A DNA stretch of 64,000 bases from Bathymodiolus brooksi (GCA_963680875.1 OY804576.1:76761668-76825667), one strand, 5' to 3'. Shown: positions 22,804 through 34,156, counted from the stretch's first letter. Program-made: numbers and translations. The notes: a model not told the origin generated them from the letters alone.

Positions 22804-23076
22804 AATATGGGGGCCGTTGTGGTCATGATCCTATGGTAGTTGGATTTATAACTACCTATGCAATCAGTGCCTATCACCACTAACATTGTGAGTTCGAACC
22901 CCGTTCATGTCAAGGTGTACTTGATACATAATTATGTGATCAAGTTTGTCAGTGACTTGCGACTGGTCTGTGGTTTTCTCCGGGTGCTTCAGTTTCCTCC
23001 ACCAATAAAACTGACTGTCACGTTATAACTGAAATAATGTTGAAAGTGGCGTTAAACACCATAAACCAAACCAAAC
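22804..23076 (+). mobile_element. SINE family A, full length
   Basis: Best-preserved copy: 'gggggccgttgtggtcatga' start, 'gagttcgaaccccgttcatg' B-box region, 'gtcagtgacttgcgactggt', 'tataactgaaataatgttga', end 'ccataaaccaaaccaaacc'. Confidence 0.85.
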
Positions 23077-24123
23077 CAGTGTTTTCAACAGGCACTCCAA
23101 ATTTCCTCAACCAATAAATAAAAAACCTCCACTAGAGCCTCACATGTAATTCTTTATTTCAAAGGATGGTGTAACCTTATACTTAATTGATTATCAGCTG
23201 CACCTTATTCCTATAGGTTGAGTGAGCAGACGACACCCCACCTTTAACTCTGTAGATCAAAGGATTATGGGTAACATTATAATTATCTTGTATTGATTAA
23301 TTTCTATGGATTCTGGGGGCACATGGAACAGGAACCTCTATGAGAACCCCACCATTATTTCTTTAAATCAATAGATCATGTAACATCCAATATTAATGAT
23401 CTACTGAACTTCATTCCCGGAGATTCTATGGGCAGGAAAAGGTCTCGAATATTATTCCTTCTGGCAGATCAAATAAAGTATTAAAATGTCACTTATTTTA
23501 ATAGGATTGAGTAACAAATTTGATGAGTTTTACTCGTGTACTTGTTTTTATCAGACGTTTTTCTTGAATCTTCGGAACGAAATGTTTATACAAAGATTGA
23601 AGATGTCTGGAGGGAGATTTATTTCTTTTTACATTAATGTGTTGAATGTCATAGAAAGCGGAAATGTAGATACAATTCTGGTTGTAGTTTTTATGTAGCT
23701 CTTTATTTAAGACATGCAATAGCGTTATTTGTTCTGATCTATTATCTCAATTCATTTAAGTGTTATTGTCATGGGATGTCTAATGTCTGTATGGACAAGC
23801 TTCGATTTGGTCTTTGTTTGACCCCGTCTGATACATCACTTAAGATTCTTCTTGAAGTGATTTCAGTTTTCTGAGACAAGAAATTTTTCATTTGATTATT
23901 CTTAGATTCCTAAATTGTGTAATAATTTTGATCTACAGTTGTATTACCAAGAACGGTTTGTTCTTAAAAGGAACCAATGTCTAGGCAAATATAAATATAT
24001 CATATCATTGACATGTAATTCCAAGCAAGTAAATCTCTATATCTAGTTCTGCTTATGCATAAATGAAGAAGAAAATGTAACTGATATTTAAACCTCCTTT
24101 TACTATAAGAAGAGTTTGAATCA

Positions 24124-24350
24124 GAATGCGTAAATTGAAGAAGAACAGACAACACAATGGCCAAAAGAAAAAGGACGAAAGGACAAACAACCATCTTCAA
24201 AACATTACACATAAAACTAAAGATCAAGTAACACGAACCCCACTGAAAACCGGGGATGAACTCGGGTGCTCAACAAGGTTAAGCAGTACCTGCTCCACTA
24301 GTGACACCCATCATGTTACTCTAGTTTCAAACCTGGTGATAAGTCATGAA
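24124..24350 (+). repeat. Dispersed repeat family D: source-type copy of the 33-bp minisatellite unit
   Basis: Reverse complement reads 'ctagtggagcaggtactgct', then 'ttcttttggccattgtgttg', 'tctgttcttcttcaattta' and 'cgcattctgattc'. The last three blocks correspond to one 33-bp array unit plus the array 3' flank, present here only once. The 75-codon frames on either strand are incidental. Confidence 0.6.
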
Positions 24351-24454
24351 TGAGGAAAGGACCAGAAAGTGTTTAAAGTTATCTTACTATAGTTAAAAAA
24401 AAGATAATAATGTTGCCTTAAATAGTAGAGATATTCTGTATTAGATAGATTGAA

Positions 24455-24655
24455 ATATGGGGGTTAGGGATATGGTGTTTAACACCACTTTCAACAATAT
24501 TTCACTTAATATTTCACCTGACAAACTTAATCACATCCTGCACACCTCGCCATGAGCGGGATCTGAACTCGCAAATTTAGTGGTGATAGGCACTGATTGC
24601 AAAGGTAGTTGTAAATCAAATTACCATACAATCATGATCATGAGGACTCCAGATT
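24455..24655 (-). mobile_element. SINE family A, reverse strand
   Basis: Reverse order: 'ggtgtttaacaccactttca' (tail), 'cacacctcgccatgagcggg' (B-box side), 'gtggtgataggcactgattg', 'ggtagttgtaaatc' (head). The middle is shortened. Confidence 0.7.
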
Positions 24656-24688
24656 AAAATAAAGAAAAAGTTATGTTATATCAAATAA

Positions 24689-24710
24689 TGAGTAAGTGAG
24701 TGAGTGAGTA
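24689..24710. repeat. GAGT microsatellite
   Basis: Short run of GTGA/GAGT units next to 'taattgttgtttaacacc', a fragment of a reverse SINE tail. Confidence 0.6.
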
Positions 24711-24792
24711 ATTGTTGTTTAACACCATCAAATAATGAACCACATGCATACTACAAATTTGATGACATGCATATACATGTTAATGTAGTTAT

Positions 24793-24970
24793 TTTAGCTC
24801 ACTTGAGTGACCAAAAACCATTTCCAAATTTTTATTTAGTACATCTGCCTGTTGTCACCACAGGAAATAACAGTTTTTTTTTTATTTGTTGAAAAATTTT
24901 AAGTGTTCTCATCCCAAACCATTGGATCATTTGATGAAGCAAACTTTAATCTATGGATGGGCATCTAAAA
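24793..24970. mobile_element. Possible Helentron-like 5' fragment
   Basis: Begins TTTTAGCTCACTTGAGTGACC and later has 'ctcatcccaaaccattggat' in the position of the 'ctgaaaccactgggcc' module. Weak. Confidence 0.3.
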
Positions 24971-25091
24971 GATTGTGCATATTATAATGACTGAAATTAA
25001 GTAATAAATAAGGAATGATTTATAAATGGTTTTCAAAAAAGAGTCTTTGTTTAGTTATAATATCAACATCAAACAAGCATAATACCATATA

Positions 25092-25267
25092 CAGTGCCAC
25101 CTGTCTAAATGGAACCACTTGGTACTATCTTTTGGGTTCTGAATAATCAGGTGTCGGTATACATGTAGGTTAAATTAACAAAAAATTCTTTTATTTGAAC
25201 TTTATCTAAAGTTTGGTTTTTACAGGATTCCAGTTTATTCAGGGTTTGGTTTAGCCAGGTTTCACTG
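25092..25267. mobile_element. Tc1/mariner-type MITE, second copy
   Basis: 176 bp; ends CAGTGCCACCTGTCTAAA and AGCCAGGTTTCACTG with TA on both sides (25090-25091, 25268-25269). Interior parallels the copy at 22273. Confidence 0.65.
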
Positions 25268-25639
25268 TAGAAAGTTATTTTGGCACATTGCAGGCTTTGC
25301 TGTATTTTTTGCAGTTTTTTCAAAAACATCAAAATTGAAGCAATCAGAATAAAAAAAAAGCCCTGTTTTGACATCCATCTCCATTAAAAGCAATGAATAA
25401 CTGATAAACAGGAGCCTGTGATATATTTAATGTGCGATATTGTGTAAATACAGAACTGATATTCTATGATTATTTTCTTTAAAGCTGGACAGTGAAAATT
25501 TTTTATGTCAAAGGCCAGTTTACTTTTTCATCACTCCTTGTCTGAGGATAAAGTATCGTTTTATATGTTTCCAATTTCATTTTCTCCTGGAACACCTGCT
25601 GCCGTTTTTACCTTTTCTGTAAGGGATAATTTTTCCCCA

Positions 25640-26175
25640 ATTAACTTATCTTTTTGTATGTGTTGATTGATCAATAAAATGTCTACTATTTACTTCCTGT
25701 TTAGAAGAGACAAAATGAGTGAAATCAGAAATTTTTTCAATTAACTTAATTTTATTGTGTATATTTTTTCTATGCCTGTATTGATCAATAAATTTTCTAC
25801 AATTTACTTCCTGTTTAGAAGAGACAAAATGAATGAAATCAGAATTTTTTTTTTCCGAATTAACTTAATTTTTTCTTGTATGTTTTTTCTATGCCTGTAT
25901 TGATCAGTAAATTTCTTCTATTTACTTGGTGTCTAAGTTAATATAACATTTGTTCATGCCACGATATAGCTGAAATACTGCTAAAGTTGGCGTTAAACAC
26001 CAATCAATCAATCAATCAATCAATACTATTTACTTCCTGTTTAGAAGAGATAAAATGAATGAAATCAGACATTTTTTTTCCAAGTAACTAAATTTTTTGT
26101 GTCTGTTTTTTTCTATGTCTATATTGATCGATACATTTCTACTATTTTCTTCCTTTTTTAGAATAGACGAAACGA
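25640..26175. repeat. ~115-bp degenerate tandem repeat interrupted by a SINE
   Basis: Four to five units containing 'tgatcaataaa', 'tctactatttacttcctgtt' and 'tagaagagacaaaatga', beginning at about 25670, 25785, 25900 and 26026. Poly-T tracts separate units. Confidence 0.7.
25928..26025 (+). mobile_element. Short SINE with (CAAT)n tail and 10-bp target duplication
   Basis: 98 bp ending 'cacgatatagctgaaatact', 'ggcgttaaacac', (CAAT)n. It is flanked by CTATTTACTT on both sides (25918-25927 and 26026-26035), the mark of target-primed retrotransposition. Only the tail domain is present. Confidence 0.75.
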
Positions 26176-27065
26176 AATATTTTGACGAAATAAATAAAAT
26201 ACACATATAAAAAAAGAAATTCAAATCATGTATTATTGATTTTCTTAAACCTAATAGATTATTACTAGATATACTGTATTAATCTAATCCCTGTTGGGCA
26301 TGCTAGTGCTAGCTGTATACAAGTTGACCGTTTTAATCAGTAAACGCCACACAAAACATGGTACATTTATAAGAAAAAGAAAAAAAACAAAATCCTGACG
26401 GGCAAATCTTTCATTTTCTAATAAAAAAAAATGTTTGATGGAAATAAAATTCTGCTCATGAGAATACTATTATGTAGGGTTATGTAGGAGGCAATTCCTC
26501 AACAGATATTTTCCATTAAAAATAGACCAGCCAATTTGATTCTTTTGAAGGAGTTGATGAAGCATAGAGATCAGAGTTTGAATAGAAATTGATTTCAAAC
26601 CCAGTATTGATACTAAATCAACAATACCAAGCTTGTTATTTAATCACCTTTTGTGCATGGCAAAACTAACTCCCCATGTGACTCTGTTTGCACTTTACAT
26701 AAGAAACAATAAGCATTGGATCCAAATTTTCTCCTTATTGATGAAGTTTTGATTGAATATTATGGCCGATTAACTCTTAATTGGTCTATATTGCTTTCAT
26801 TATTTTTTTTGCCTTTGAAATAAAATCGATAGCTGATTACATGTTATAAATTGAAGCATAACATTTCTGTAACTTTATTGCGTCTTTAATGACATATAAT
26901 ATACAGTTGAAATTGCATTGTATCAGCGTAAAAATTGCTGCGGCAAAATTATTATGAAATTTCTCTTGATGAAAAAAAATGGTAATTTTGGTCTCAAGTA
27001 AAATTTGCATAATACTTTTTTCAGTTTTATGTTTTTAGTAAGTGCTAATTATTAATATGTTTTTA

Positions 27066-27490
27066 TATAGGGACCATCGTGGTCGTGGTCGTATAGTAAA
27101 TGGATTTACAACTACATAAAAATGTACCTACATGCAATCAGTGCCTATCACCACTAAACTTGGGAGTTTGAATCCCACTGATGAAGAGGTGTACTCAATG
27201 CAACATTATGAGATAAATTTGTCAGTGACTTGCCAAAGGTCGTGATTGTATTGTAGTTGGATTTACAACTACCTGTGCAATCAGTGCCTATCACCATTGA
27301 AGTTGTGAGTTTGAATCCCGCTCATAGCGAGGTGTACTCAATACAACTTTATGCGATAAAGTTTGTCAGTGACTTGTGACAGGTCAGTGGTTTTCTGCAG
27401 GTACTCCTGTTCCTTCCACCAATAAAACTGACTGCAAGAATATAGCTGAAATATTGTTGAAAGTGGCATTCAACACCAGAGCCCCCTAAT
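27066..27490 (+). mobile_element. Two nested SINE family A copies
   Basis: The first head runs 27072-27235 and is cut in its middle ('gtcagtgacttgccaaagg'). A second complete copy begins at 27236 ('tcgtgattgtattgtagttg') and ends with 'gtggcattcaacaccaga'. Confidence 0.75.
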
Positions 27491-28234
27491 CCCCTAACTC
27501 TAAAAGTTGTGTTAAAGATTAAATAAAATTAAATATATCTTGAAGGAGTTATTTCCATCAAAAGCAAACATTAATTCTAATCCAGCTATGGTAATTTGTC
27601 TTTTTAAAGGCTTATCTCAGTAGAAATGCCAGATATTGTAGCAATATTTGCAATTTATATCATGTTGAACCCACCCTCCCCCATCTCTAAGAGTCTCCGT
27701 TCATCCTTTCAAGAAAGAGAATACTGTATGGAATAGCTTATCCTTGAACTGCTAGTAATTTGTGAAAGATGTATGAAATTATAATCCTAAAAAAATAGGT
27801 GTACATTTTATTACACATTAATTGATTAACAATGTTTTGTCATTCATTATGGATGGATGACCTTCCTTGTATTTGAAGCAATGCATCTACATGTATATTT
27901 AACAATTTCAATTTAGAGAGCATATTGAATTTCTATGTTTGGTTAGTTTATTTTATTGTCCCAAAACATGGCAATACAATCAGATAACATGTTCATTGGT
28001 AATTTGAACTATTTTTCCTTTGATCTCTCTGAGTGATCTTGTCAGTTTCAACGATCTGACTCTTTTACACTAAAGATTGCCAGTCAGTGTGTGACGTCAA
28101 ACACATTATGACATTACTGAGGAAAGCAAAAATGTCAATTTTGAAAGTCTTAACATACATTATCACTTAGTGACACTAGTATCACAGCTTTTGAAAAGAA
28201 AGTTTAAACAGTGATGGTCATAAAATCCACCAAT

Positions 28235-28530
28235 ATCAACAAAGCGAACAATCACCTCTCATCTTAACTGAACTTACCTAACACAAAAAAATCATGACAT
28301 ATGCTGTTGGAAATCCAGGTCCTGGCTTGGGACAGACACAAAAATGTGGGGAGGTTAAACTGGTTAATGGGATCCCAACCCTCATCTCTCGAGAAGTGGA
28401 TCTCCAACTGTAATACATATATAAACATATAAAAAAACCTGCATCTCAAAAAGACCACATACTATAACAAAATTAAATGACAACATAAACATGGACAGTA
28501 CAATAATAAGGTCAATGAATGCTCATAGTT
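28235..28530. repeat. Dispersed repeat family E, copy 1
   Basis: Shares with 35040-35345 the ordered blocks 'gcgaacaatcacc', 'caggtcctggcttgggacag', 'aaatgtgg..aggttaaact', 'aaacatggacagtacaata' and 'gtcaatgaatg'. The same phrases are, from memory, common in bivalve genomes. Non-coding. Confidence 0.55.
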
Positions 28531-29033
28531 AACTGAATACTAGCTAGGAATTGTTGGTTAAAGACAAATTGGATTGTGATACTCGACCTTTGTAACTTCC
28601 GTTGCTCTACACCTCCTTGGTTTGCTAAATAGGTAAAATATTACAATGTTACCAAATAATATACTGTCTACTATATACTGGAATTTTTTAAACTTCATAC
28701 CAATATAGTATACAACTTCTGAAGAAGATGTAAACATTTTGTTTACCTGTTATTTGTACTTATTTAAACATTATGTCTATGGAGTGACCATCTTTTGAAG
28801 TTCTTGTGGTGCTGTCTTTCTTTTGGTTTGTGGTGTCATTTATTTTCGTTGGTGTCAATTTTCGGGAATTCGCTAAAATTTTGACATTAGTTGACATTTG
28901 GGTTGAATTCATGATTTTGATGTAATTTGTTTATAACTTTCCTTGATATATATGCCTGTCATGTTTGACGATTTCAAAGAAAACAACTGAAAATGGTATG
29001 AAAGGTGTAAGATATTACATCTATATTTTACAG

Positions 29034-29073
29034 AAAACACTCCTACTGAAGTTTTTGTGATCCTGTATACTTA
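29034..29073 (+). other. Coding-like echo of the LNS2 exon start (cryptic or alternative exon?)
   Basis: After an acceptor-like tract (CTATATTTTACAG, ending 29033) the frame used by the real exon reads E-N-T-P-T-E-V-F-V-I-L-Y-T and then TAG. The real exon at 29474 reads E-K-T-P-T-E-V. Over these first 20 bases the two differ at six positions, all third codon positions; five are synonymous. GTAAGA follows at 29074, but using it leaves phase 2, incompatible with 29474. If used as a terminal exon it would end the protein after EGF1. No AATAAA is seen close by. It may instead be a relic of exon duplication or coincidence. Confidence 0.3.
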
Positions 29074-29116
29074 GTAAGATGTTGTGTTTTACGGGAGGGG
29101 CATCATATAAAGCTTT

Positions 29117-29180
29117 CAGCCGCAATATAGCTGAAATACTGCTCAAGTTGGCATTAAATACCAATCAATCAATCAATCAG
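29117..29180 (+). mobile_element. 5'-truncated SINE tail with 11-bp target duplication
   Basis: 64 bp: 'gcaatatagctgaaatactg', 'ttggcattaaatacc', (AATC)n. Direct repeats TATAAAGCTTT flank it (29106-29116, 29181-29191). It lies only 43 bp after the LNS2-start echo. Confidence 0.75.
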
Positions 29181-29473
29181 TATAAAGCTTTTCATGGACA
29201 AATTTGGAGTGCTTTTTATAAAACCTAGGCCAGGGACATTTTCTGTATTCGTTGTTGGAGTTTGTGTTTTTGTGTCTTCTTGCTCAGATTTCGTTTCTCT
29301 TTGATTTTTATGTTTGACTAATTTAGTTTTTGTTGAACTTGTTTGTGATTTATTCATACTGTTTACTGTTTTATGTTAATTGGTATTTTGCTGTTTTTAC
29401 TTTATTTGTGCGTTACTAAAGCTGCAGTATTTTGTTTGAAGTACTATATAACAATGACGATTTGTTTTTTCAG

Positions 29474-29626
29474 AAAAGACACCAACAGAGGTAACTCTAC
29501 ATGGAACACAGTACCTAATGTACAATTTGGTGAGAAATGACTCGGATGACATCTCTCAGAGTACTCAGGACAAGATAGATCTTTATTTCCGTACTCAGCA
29601 ACCCAATGGATTAATATTCTTTATAG
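29474..29626 (+). CDS. Alpha-neurexin exon, N-terminal part of LNS2
   Basis: 153-nt internal exon with acceptor TTTTTTCAG ending at 29473 and donor GTAAGC from 29627. It enters and leaves in phase 1, which matches the phase-1 end of the LNS1-EGF1 exon. It encodes 51 residues starting EKTPTEVTLHGTQYLMYNLV and ending QPNGLIFFI plus the first base of a Gly codon. This resembles the linker and first strands of vertebrate neurexin LNS2 (a GSEYFCYDL-like start, then DEITLSFKT and NGL). The junction with exon 1 corresponds to the SS1 region of vertebrate genes, so unseen small alternative exons may lie in the 16.3 kb intron. A coding-like echo of its first seven codons lies 440 bp upstream. Confidence 0.88.
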
Positions 29627-29944
29627 GTAAGCAGCTTTATATACTTTATACTTGTTGGAATAAGGCTTATTAATCAACGAGTACTGAAAGTCGGCGACAA
29701 AAAAAGGATTTGTTCTGTCCGCAATGAATCCTCGTGTGTCGCTTTGATAACAGATAAAACCTTGTATCTGATAGCATTCTTTGGTACAAAGCTTTTACAT
29801 GTAAAGACAAAAAGATATGAATGAAATTGCAAACTTGAGTTCTGCTTTATTGATTTTTTAAAAACCAATCTATGTAAATTATCTCTAATGAATCAATTGA
29901 AAGCAATTTTCATTGTACATAAATCTTTCTCTCCAAACATAAAA

Positions 29945-30160
29945 GTCAATAAAATAAAATGTTACTTTTTTCTTTCTTTTTATTGTATTTCTGAAAATTT
30001 CTTTCAAAATTTATCTTTCCAATCATTTGGTAACAGTTTTTGCTTAAAAGTCAATTAAAAAGAAATGGTACTATTTTTTATTCTTTTTGTATTTCTGAAA
30101 ATTTCTTTCAAAATTTATCTTTCCAATCATTTTGTTTAACGTTTTTTTGTCTAAAATTGT
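29945..30160. repeat. Two-copy 105-bp tandem repeat
   Basis: 'tgtatttctgaaaatttctt' occurs at 29984 and 30089, each followed by 'tcaaaatttatctttccaat'. Confidence 0.75.
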
Positions 30161-30589
30161 TGTGAATATAATTTAGCCTCCTGTTGAATAGTAAAAGTTG
30201 CAGTGAAATTAGATATTTTGCCAGAATACTCAAGTACTCTCAACTGCTATCACAATAAATGCTAGTTATTAAATTATCATGTATATTATATTAACTTAAA
30301 TTCATTAGATTCGTTGTATACAAATAGAATCTAATCTCACAAAAAGAGAATGTAACAAAAGAAAAAAAAACCAGTCAATACTAATAATTTTAATTTAGTT
30401 TCGCGCTGACATTGCACACGAGTTCACTTGAAGATTTTCTTCTAATTCGATTGTCTTTTGAGTGACTGTCCCTTTCTCTGCAAACACTGAACAATTTGTC
30501 AGCTTACTGTGCAGTAAAATATCTGTTATTACTACACAATTGTGTGTTTTGATGCCAATTTTACAATCTGCAAGTGCTAATTGGATTTA

Positions 30590-31062
30590 TTATACCCCCG
30601 CTCCCCAAAGAGGGAGCGGGGTATACTTTTTTTATACCCCTGCTCCCCGAAGGGGGAGGGGGGTACACTGTTTTACCTCTGTCCGTCCGTCCGTCCTTCC
30701 ATCCGTCCAAGATATTTTTCGTAGCATTTTTCTAAGCAACTATTGATGACAGGAATCTGATATTTGGTCACAAGCTTCATATAGGTATGCCATATTGTGG
30801 GAAGCGTTTTTGGACTCGTCAGATTCCTACTTCCTGGTTGCCGACTTAGTTGGTTTTTATACACATTGAACATATATGCACATTTTTCGTCACATTTTTC
30901 TCAGCAACTATTGATGGCAGAGATCTGATATTTGGTCACAAGCTTCATATAGGTACCCCATATCGTGGGAAGCGTTTTTGGACCCATCAGATTCCTACTT
31001 CCTGTTTGCCGAAGAGTGGGGGTATCATAAGTGAGCATTAGCTCACAGTTCATCTTGTTTGT
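30590..31062. mobile_element. Palindrome-headed dispersed element
   Basis: Starts with a G/C-rich palindrome (taccccgctccc type, repeated twice, 30592-30668), then GTCCGTCCGTCC. It then has a module present twice at about 184 bp spacing ('gcaactattgatg', 'ctgatatttggtcacaagct', 'gtgggaagcgtttttgga', 'cagattcctacttcctg'). It ends 'tgggggtatcataagtgag' and 'attagctcacagttcatctt'. The plan (5' palindrome, CGTC run, internal modules) parallels the Helentron-like family. The short open frames across it are incidental. Confidence 0.55.
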
Positions 31063-31069
31063 GTCAGTG

Positions 31070-31130
31070 ATAGGTTGGGTTAGAGTTAGGATTATGGTGT
31101 TTAACGCCACTTTCAACAATATTTCAGTTA
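31070..31130 (-). mobile_element. SINE tail fragment, reverse
   Basis: 'tatggtgtttaacgccactt' then 'caacaatatttcagttata'. A second fragment of the same kind lies at 31235-31276. Confidence 0.6.
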
Positions 31131-31548
31131 TAGGTGGTAAAACTCAAATGACCTCTTGGGTAATTTTTTACTTCTAAAAAGAAAGTTTTTATTAAATTGT
31201 GGTATTATTTCCTCAGGCACAATAGATTAGCTGGTATGAGTTAGGGTTATGGTGTTTAATGCCACTTTCAACAATGACTACGTTTGGACATTTTTCTTAA
31301 TTTTCTAGTCTTCATTATTTGATATTTAAATTTTGTTTCCCAACTGTTTGAAGACCATATCGGTGACCGTAATAGTTAGTGCGCTTGTCTTGAGTGCGGT
31401 AAATCGTTCTGTCAAGCCAGAGACTATGAAAGACTCATTTAAATTTAAACAAAATTCTAAGATATTTGAATTTTGTGAACACACTGACTGACACCACCAT
31501 AAAAACACACAATTTATTGTGTTAACATGTTTACAAATGTTATTTTAG

Positions 31549-31709
31549 GAGATACAACAGATCATATCATCATATCACTGAGAAATGGTGGTGTTTTTGT
31601 CAGGGTCAATCTGGGATCTGGCCCTTATGAAGGACATTTACAAAACAATGGTTATAAATTTGATGACAACCAATGGCACCATCTGGTGGTGAATAGGATC
31701 TCAAGGGAG
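31549..31709 (+). CDS. Alpha-neurexin exon, central LNS2 up to the SS2 boundary
   Basis: 161-nt internal exon; acceptor TATTTTAG ends at 31548 and donor GTAATA starts at 31710. It enters in phase 1, completing the Gly codon, and leaves in phase 0. It encodes GDTTDHIIISLRNGGVFVRV, then the neurexin signature NLGSG, then FDDNQWHHLVVNRISRE. In vertebrate LNS2 the equivalent is NLGSG...FNDNAWHDVKVTRNLRQ, immediately followed by alternative splice site 2, so this boundary appears to be the conserved SS2 intron. The rest of LNS2 (the ISVDG-like part) was not found up to 64000 and is probably downstream of the window. Length, phase and splice signals agree; I see no break. Confidence 0.9.
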
Positions 31710-32393
31710 GTAATACATTTCTAAAATTATACATTTTTTTTAAATGCACTTTTTTAAATACACTGGATTGTTGACAATGCCTATTATAGCTTTCATTTTT
31801 ACATCTTTGAGATTAAATTTTTTCTTGGCATTTAATTAATATAAGATGCTTTTTTATGACTGTCTAAATTTTGTTTTGTTTTCACACCAATGAAGTTGTG
31901 ATTTTTAATGAAATGACAAATTCCTGAATGACCAGCAGAAATTTATCGTTGACTTTATATGGTACCGTCTAATCTACCGATTGGCATTTTTAATAAACAG
32001 GTGTAAAAACGCTTTTATAGCAGCTGTTATATCAACTGGAGAAAGTGTTCACTTGAAGGCACATTGATAAATTCTCAAGATAAAATATATGTTATTGATA
32101 AAAAGAAACTACAATTTTATTAAGATAATAAAAAGATTATTTCCCTAGTATGCACTATGAAACTACCATCTAACATCTTGTATTAACCGTTTTATTAGAA
32201 TAAGTATTTTATAGTAGACCTCTTTAACACATTCCTAATTTGATTCTAAAATTATATGTTTTTATACCCTTTTTATGCAAGTTGTTTCCCATAGGACAGG
32301 CTAAATAGTACCCTGTCTAGCAAGAGAAATGGAAAGGACAACAAATTTGAGTATAATTTTATCATAATTTGTATATATTTGACCTTGGAAAAA

Positions 32394-32433
32394 AACTGAG
32401 ATAATGTTGAAAGTGGCATTAAACCTAGCCTTA
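32394..32433 (+). mobile_element. SINE tail fragment
   Basis: 'ctgagataatgttgaaagtg' then 'gcattaaacc'. Confidence 0.5.
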
Positions 32434-32944
32434 GCCCTGTAATTAAAAAAAAAGAGAATAACTATAGCAAATGGAAAATTCACAAGATGTTACAACATTC
32501 ATTTTTTTTTACAAAATAATTGGAAAAAACATATGTTATTTTCATTGAACTTTGCTTGAAATGGGACTCTTTTACCTGCCTTAAAGGGAAATAACTCCTG
32601 TAAGACATATAATTTTAGAATCAAAGTCGGAAATGTGCAATTGGTCTATTGATATATTTATAGACTAATTTTTCAGAATAATTAGATATTTTTATTGAAG
32701 GTTTTCTTAAATAATTAAAATAGGCACTGTGAACATGAAGCTTGATTTATTTATTGTATATCTATTTAATCTGTGTCTAAGTAATTTTATTATATATTTC
32801 ACTATTTATGATTAAGGATTTACAATATTTTTGCTAATTTCCTGCAGTGACTAAGGGGGGGATTGTAGTGAACAGAATGTTAATAATGAAAGCAATGCCA
32901 TACTATGTAAATATTGTACCAGGATATTATATGTGTAACTAACT

Positions 32945-33190
32945 GCTAAGATGGTAATTGTATGTACAACTATCTATGCAATCAGTGCCTGTCACCACTG
33001 AGGTTGTGAGTTCGAATTCCGCTCAGGCGAGGTGTACTCGATACAACATTATGTGACATAGTTTATCAGTGACTTGCGACAGGTCGGGGGTTTTCTCATG
33101 GCACTCCGGTTTCCTCCTCCAATAAAACTGACTGCCACGATATAGCTGAAATATTGTTGAAAGTGGCATTAAACACTCTAACCCTATACT
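32945..33190 (+). mobile_element. SINE family A
   Basis: 'gatggtaattgtatgtacaa', 'gcaatcagtgcctgtcacca', 'gagttcgaattccgctcagg', 'gatatagctgaaatattgtt', 'gtggcattaaacactctaac'. Confidence 0.8.
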
Positions 33191-34156
33191 CTCTATTCTA
33201 ACTGGTAAGAAACACTGGTATACAAAACATATTTGATTTTTGTATCAAACATAGGAAATTTAATGTAAAGAAGTGAATGAAAAACAGTGGATGATTTAAA
33301 AAAAAAACATTTTTTTGAATAGTTAATTTCCCTTTGCCTAACGTCACAGTGAAAAATGAGGATTCAAATACAACTTCCTACTGTCAACTGGTACTTTTTT
33401 CTGTTGCCTAAAAAAGAAGACATATAGGGATCACTTAAATATTTTGTACCTTGATTCATGTCATTGATATACTATTGTTAATATCACAATCCCCATTTAT
33501 CACATTTACAATAAAAGAATTAAACTTGATAACTTTCCTTCTAATAATTTCTACCGATGCAATTCGATTCGTACCATTTTTTCTTTTTTCTTGGAATAGA
33601 TAATTTTGTCATATTAGCTGGTTAAATGTATTTTATAACATGGTGTGAATAAGTGGATGGGTCTTAAACTTCTGAATGATAATAGACAGACATATTTATA
33701 AATACGCTGCAGGCCTTTCAATTAGGGGTGGTACCAGGTAATTTTACCTGCCTAAAATGATCTTTGGTACCTCATGATTTTTAAGAGTGTTGTACAAGAT
33801 ATTCATGAAATTGTTAAAATTTTAATAAAAAGTACTGTCTATAAATAGTGAAGTACTGGTACACTTGAAAAATATTGAAAACCCTGCACTGGAATCAATG
33901 GATGCACATTTCTAGATGTAGGGAACAGGGACAATTGTTTTTTTGTTTGTTTTCTAAGTATTGTACATTTTGTATAATTTTTGTCGGAAATTTTAAAGTA
34001 TTTTTACAACACTCCTCACCAAGTTTGCTTGCATGAACCAGATTATGGACACAGTTTATTGAAATTGCTAATTGCACTTGTTTGATTTATTATATCACAG
34101 TAGTATTGTATAGTGTTTTTGCATCATCTTCAGTTATTTTTACTTTTTGCCATCAG

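Larger units (their letters stand above)
13160..29473 (+). other. Neurexin intron 1 (16.3 kb)
   Basis: GT at 13160 and AG at 29472-29473. It holds SINEs on both strands, a Ginger-like transposon, Tc1-like MITEs, a Helentron-like fragment and small tandem repeats, each listed separately. The stretches 13200-13650, 16700-17960, 18330-18770, 19500-20065, 20545-21950, 23080-24120, 25270-25640, 26180-27065, 27490-28230 and 28535-29030 show no feature I can support beyond AT-rich sequence and, at 19765-19815, a SINE tail. Possible SS1 microexons were looked for by eye; none with matching phase 1-1 and good splice sites was found. Confidence 0.85.
29627..31548 (+). other. Neurexin intron 2 (1.9 kb)
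   Basis: GTAAGC at 29627 and TTTTAG ending at 31548, phase 1. It contains a two-copy tandem repeat (29945-30160), a palindrome-headed dispersed element (about 30590-31060) and two reverse-strand SINE tail fragments. 30165-30585 and 31280-31540 hold nothing recognisable. Confidence 0.85.

Noticed and set aside
32840..32900. Acceptor-like TTTCCTGCAG at about 32847
   Set aside because: In the required phase the first codon is TGA.
33713..33738. Possible microexon after CTGCAG (AFQLGVVPG) before GTAATT
   Set aside because: 25 nt breaks the frame after the phase-0 SS2 boundary, the upstream tract is weak, and 34157-34183 is a better candidate.
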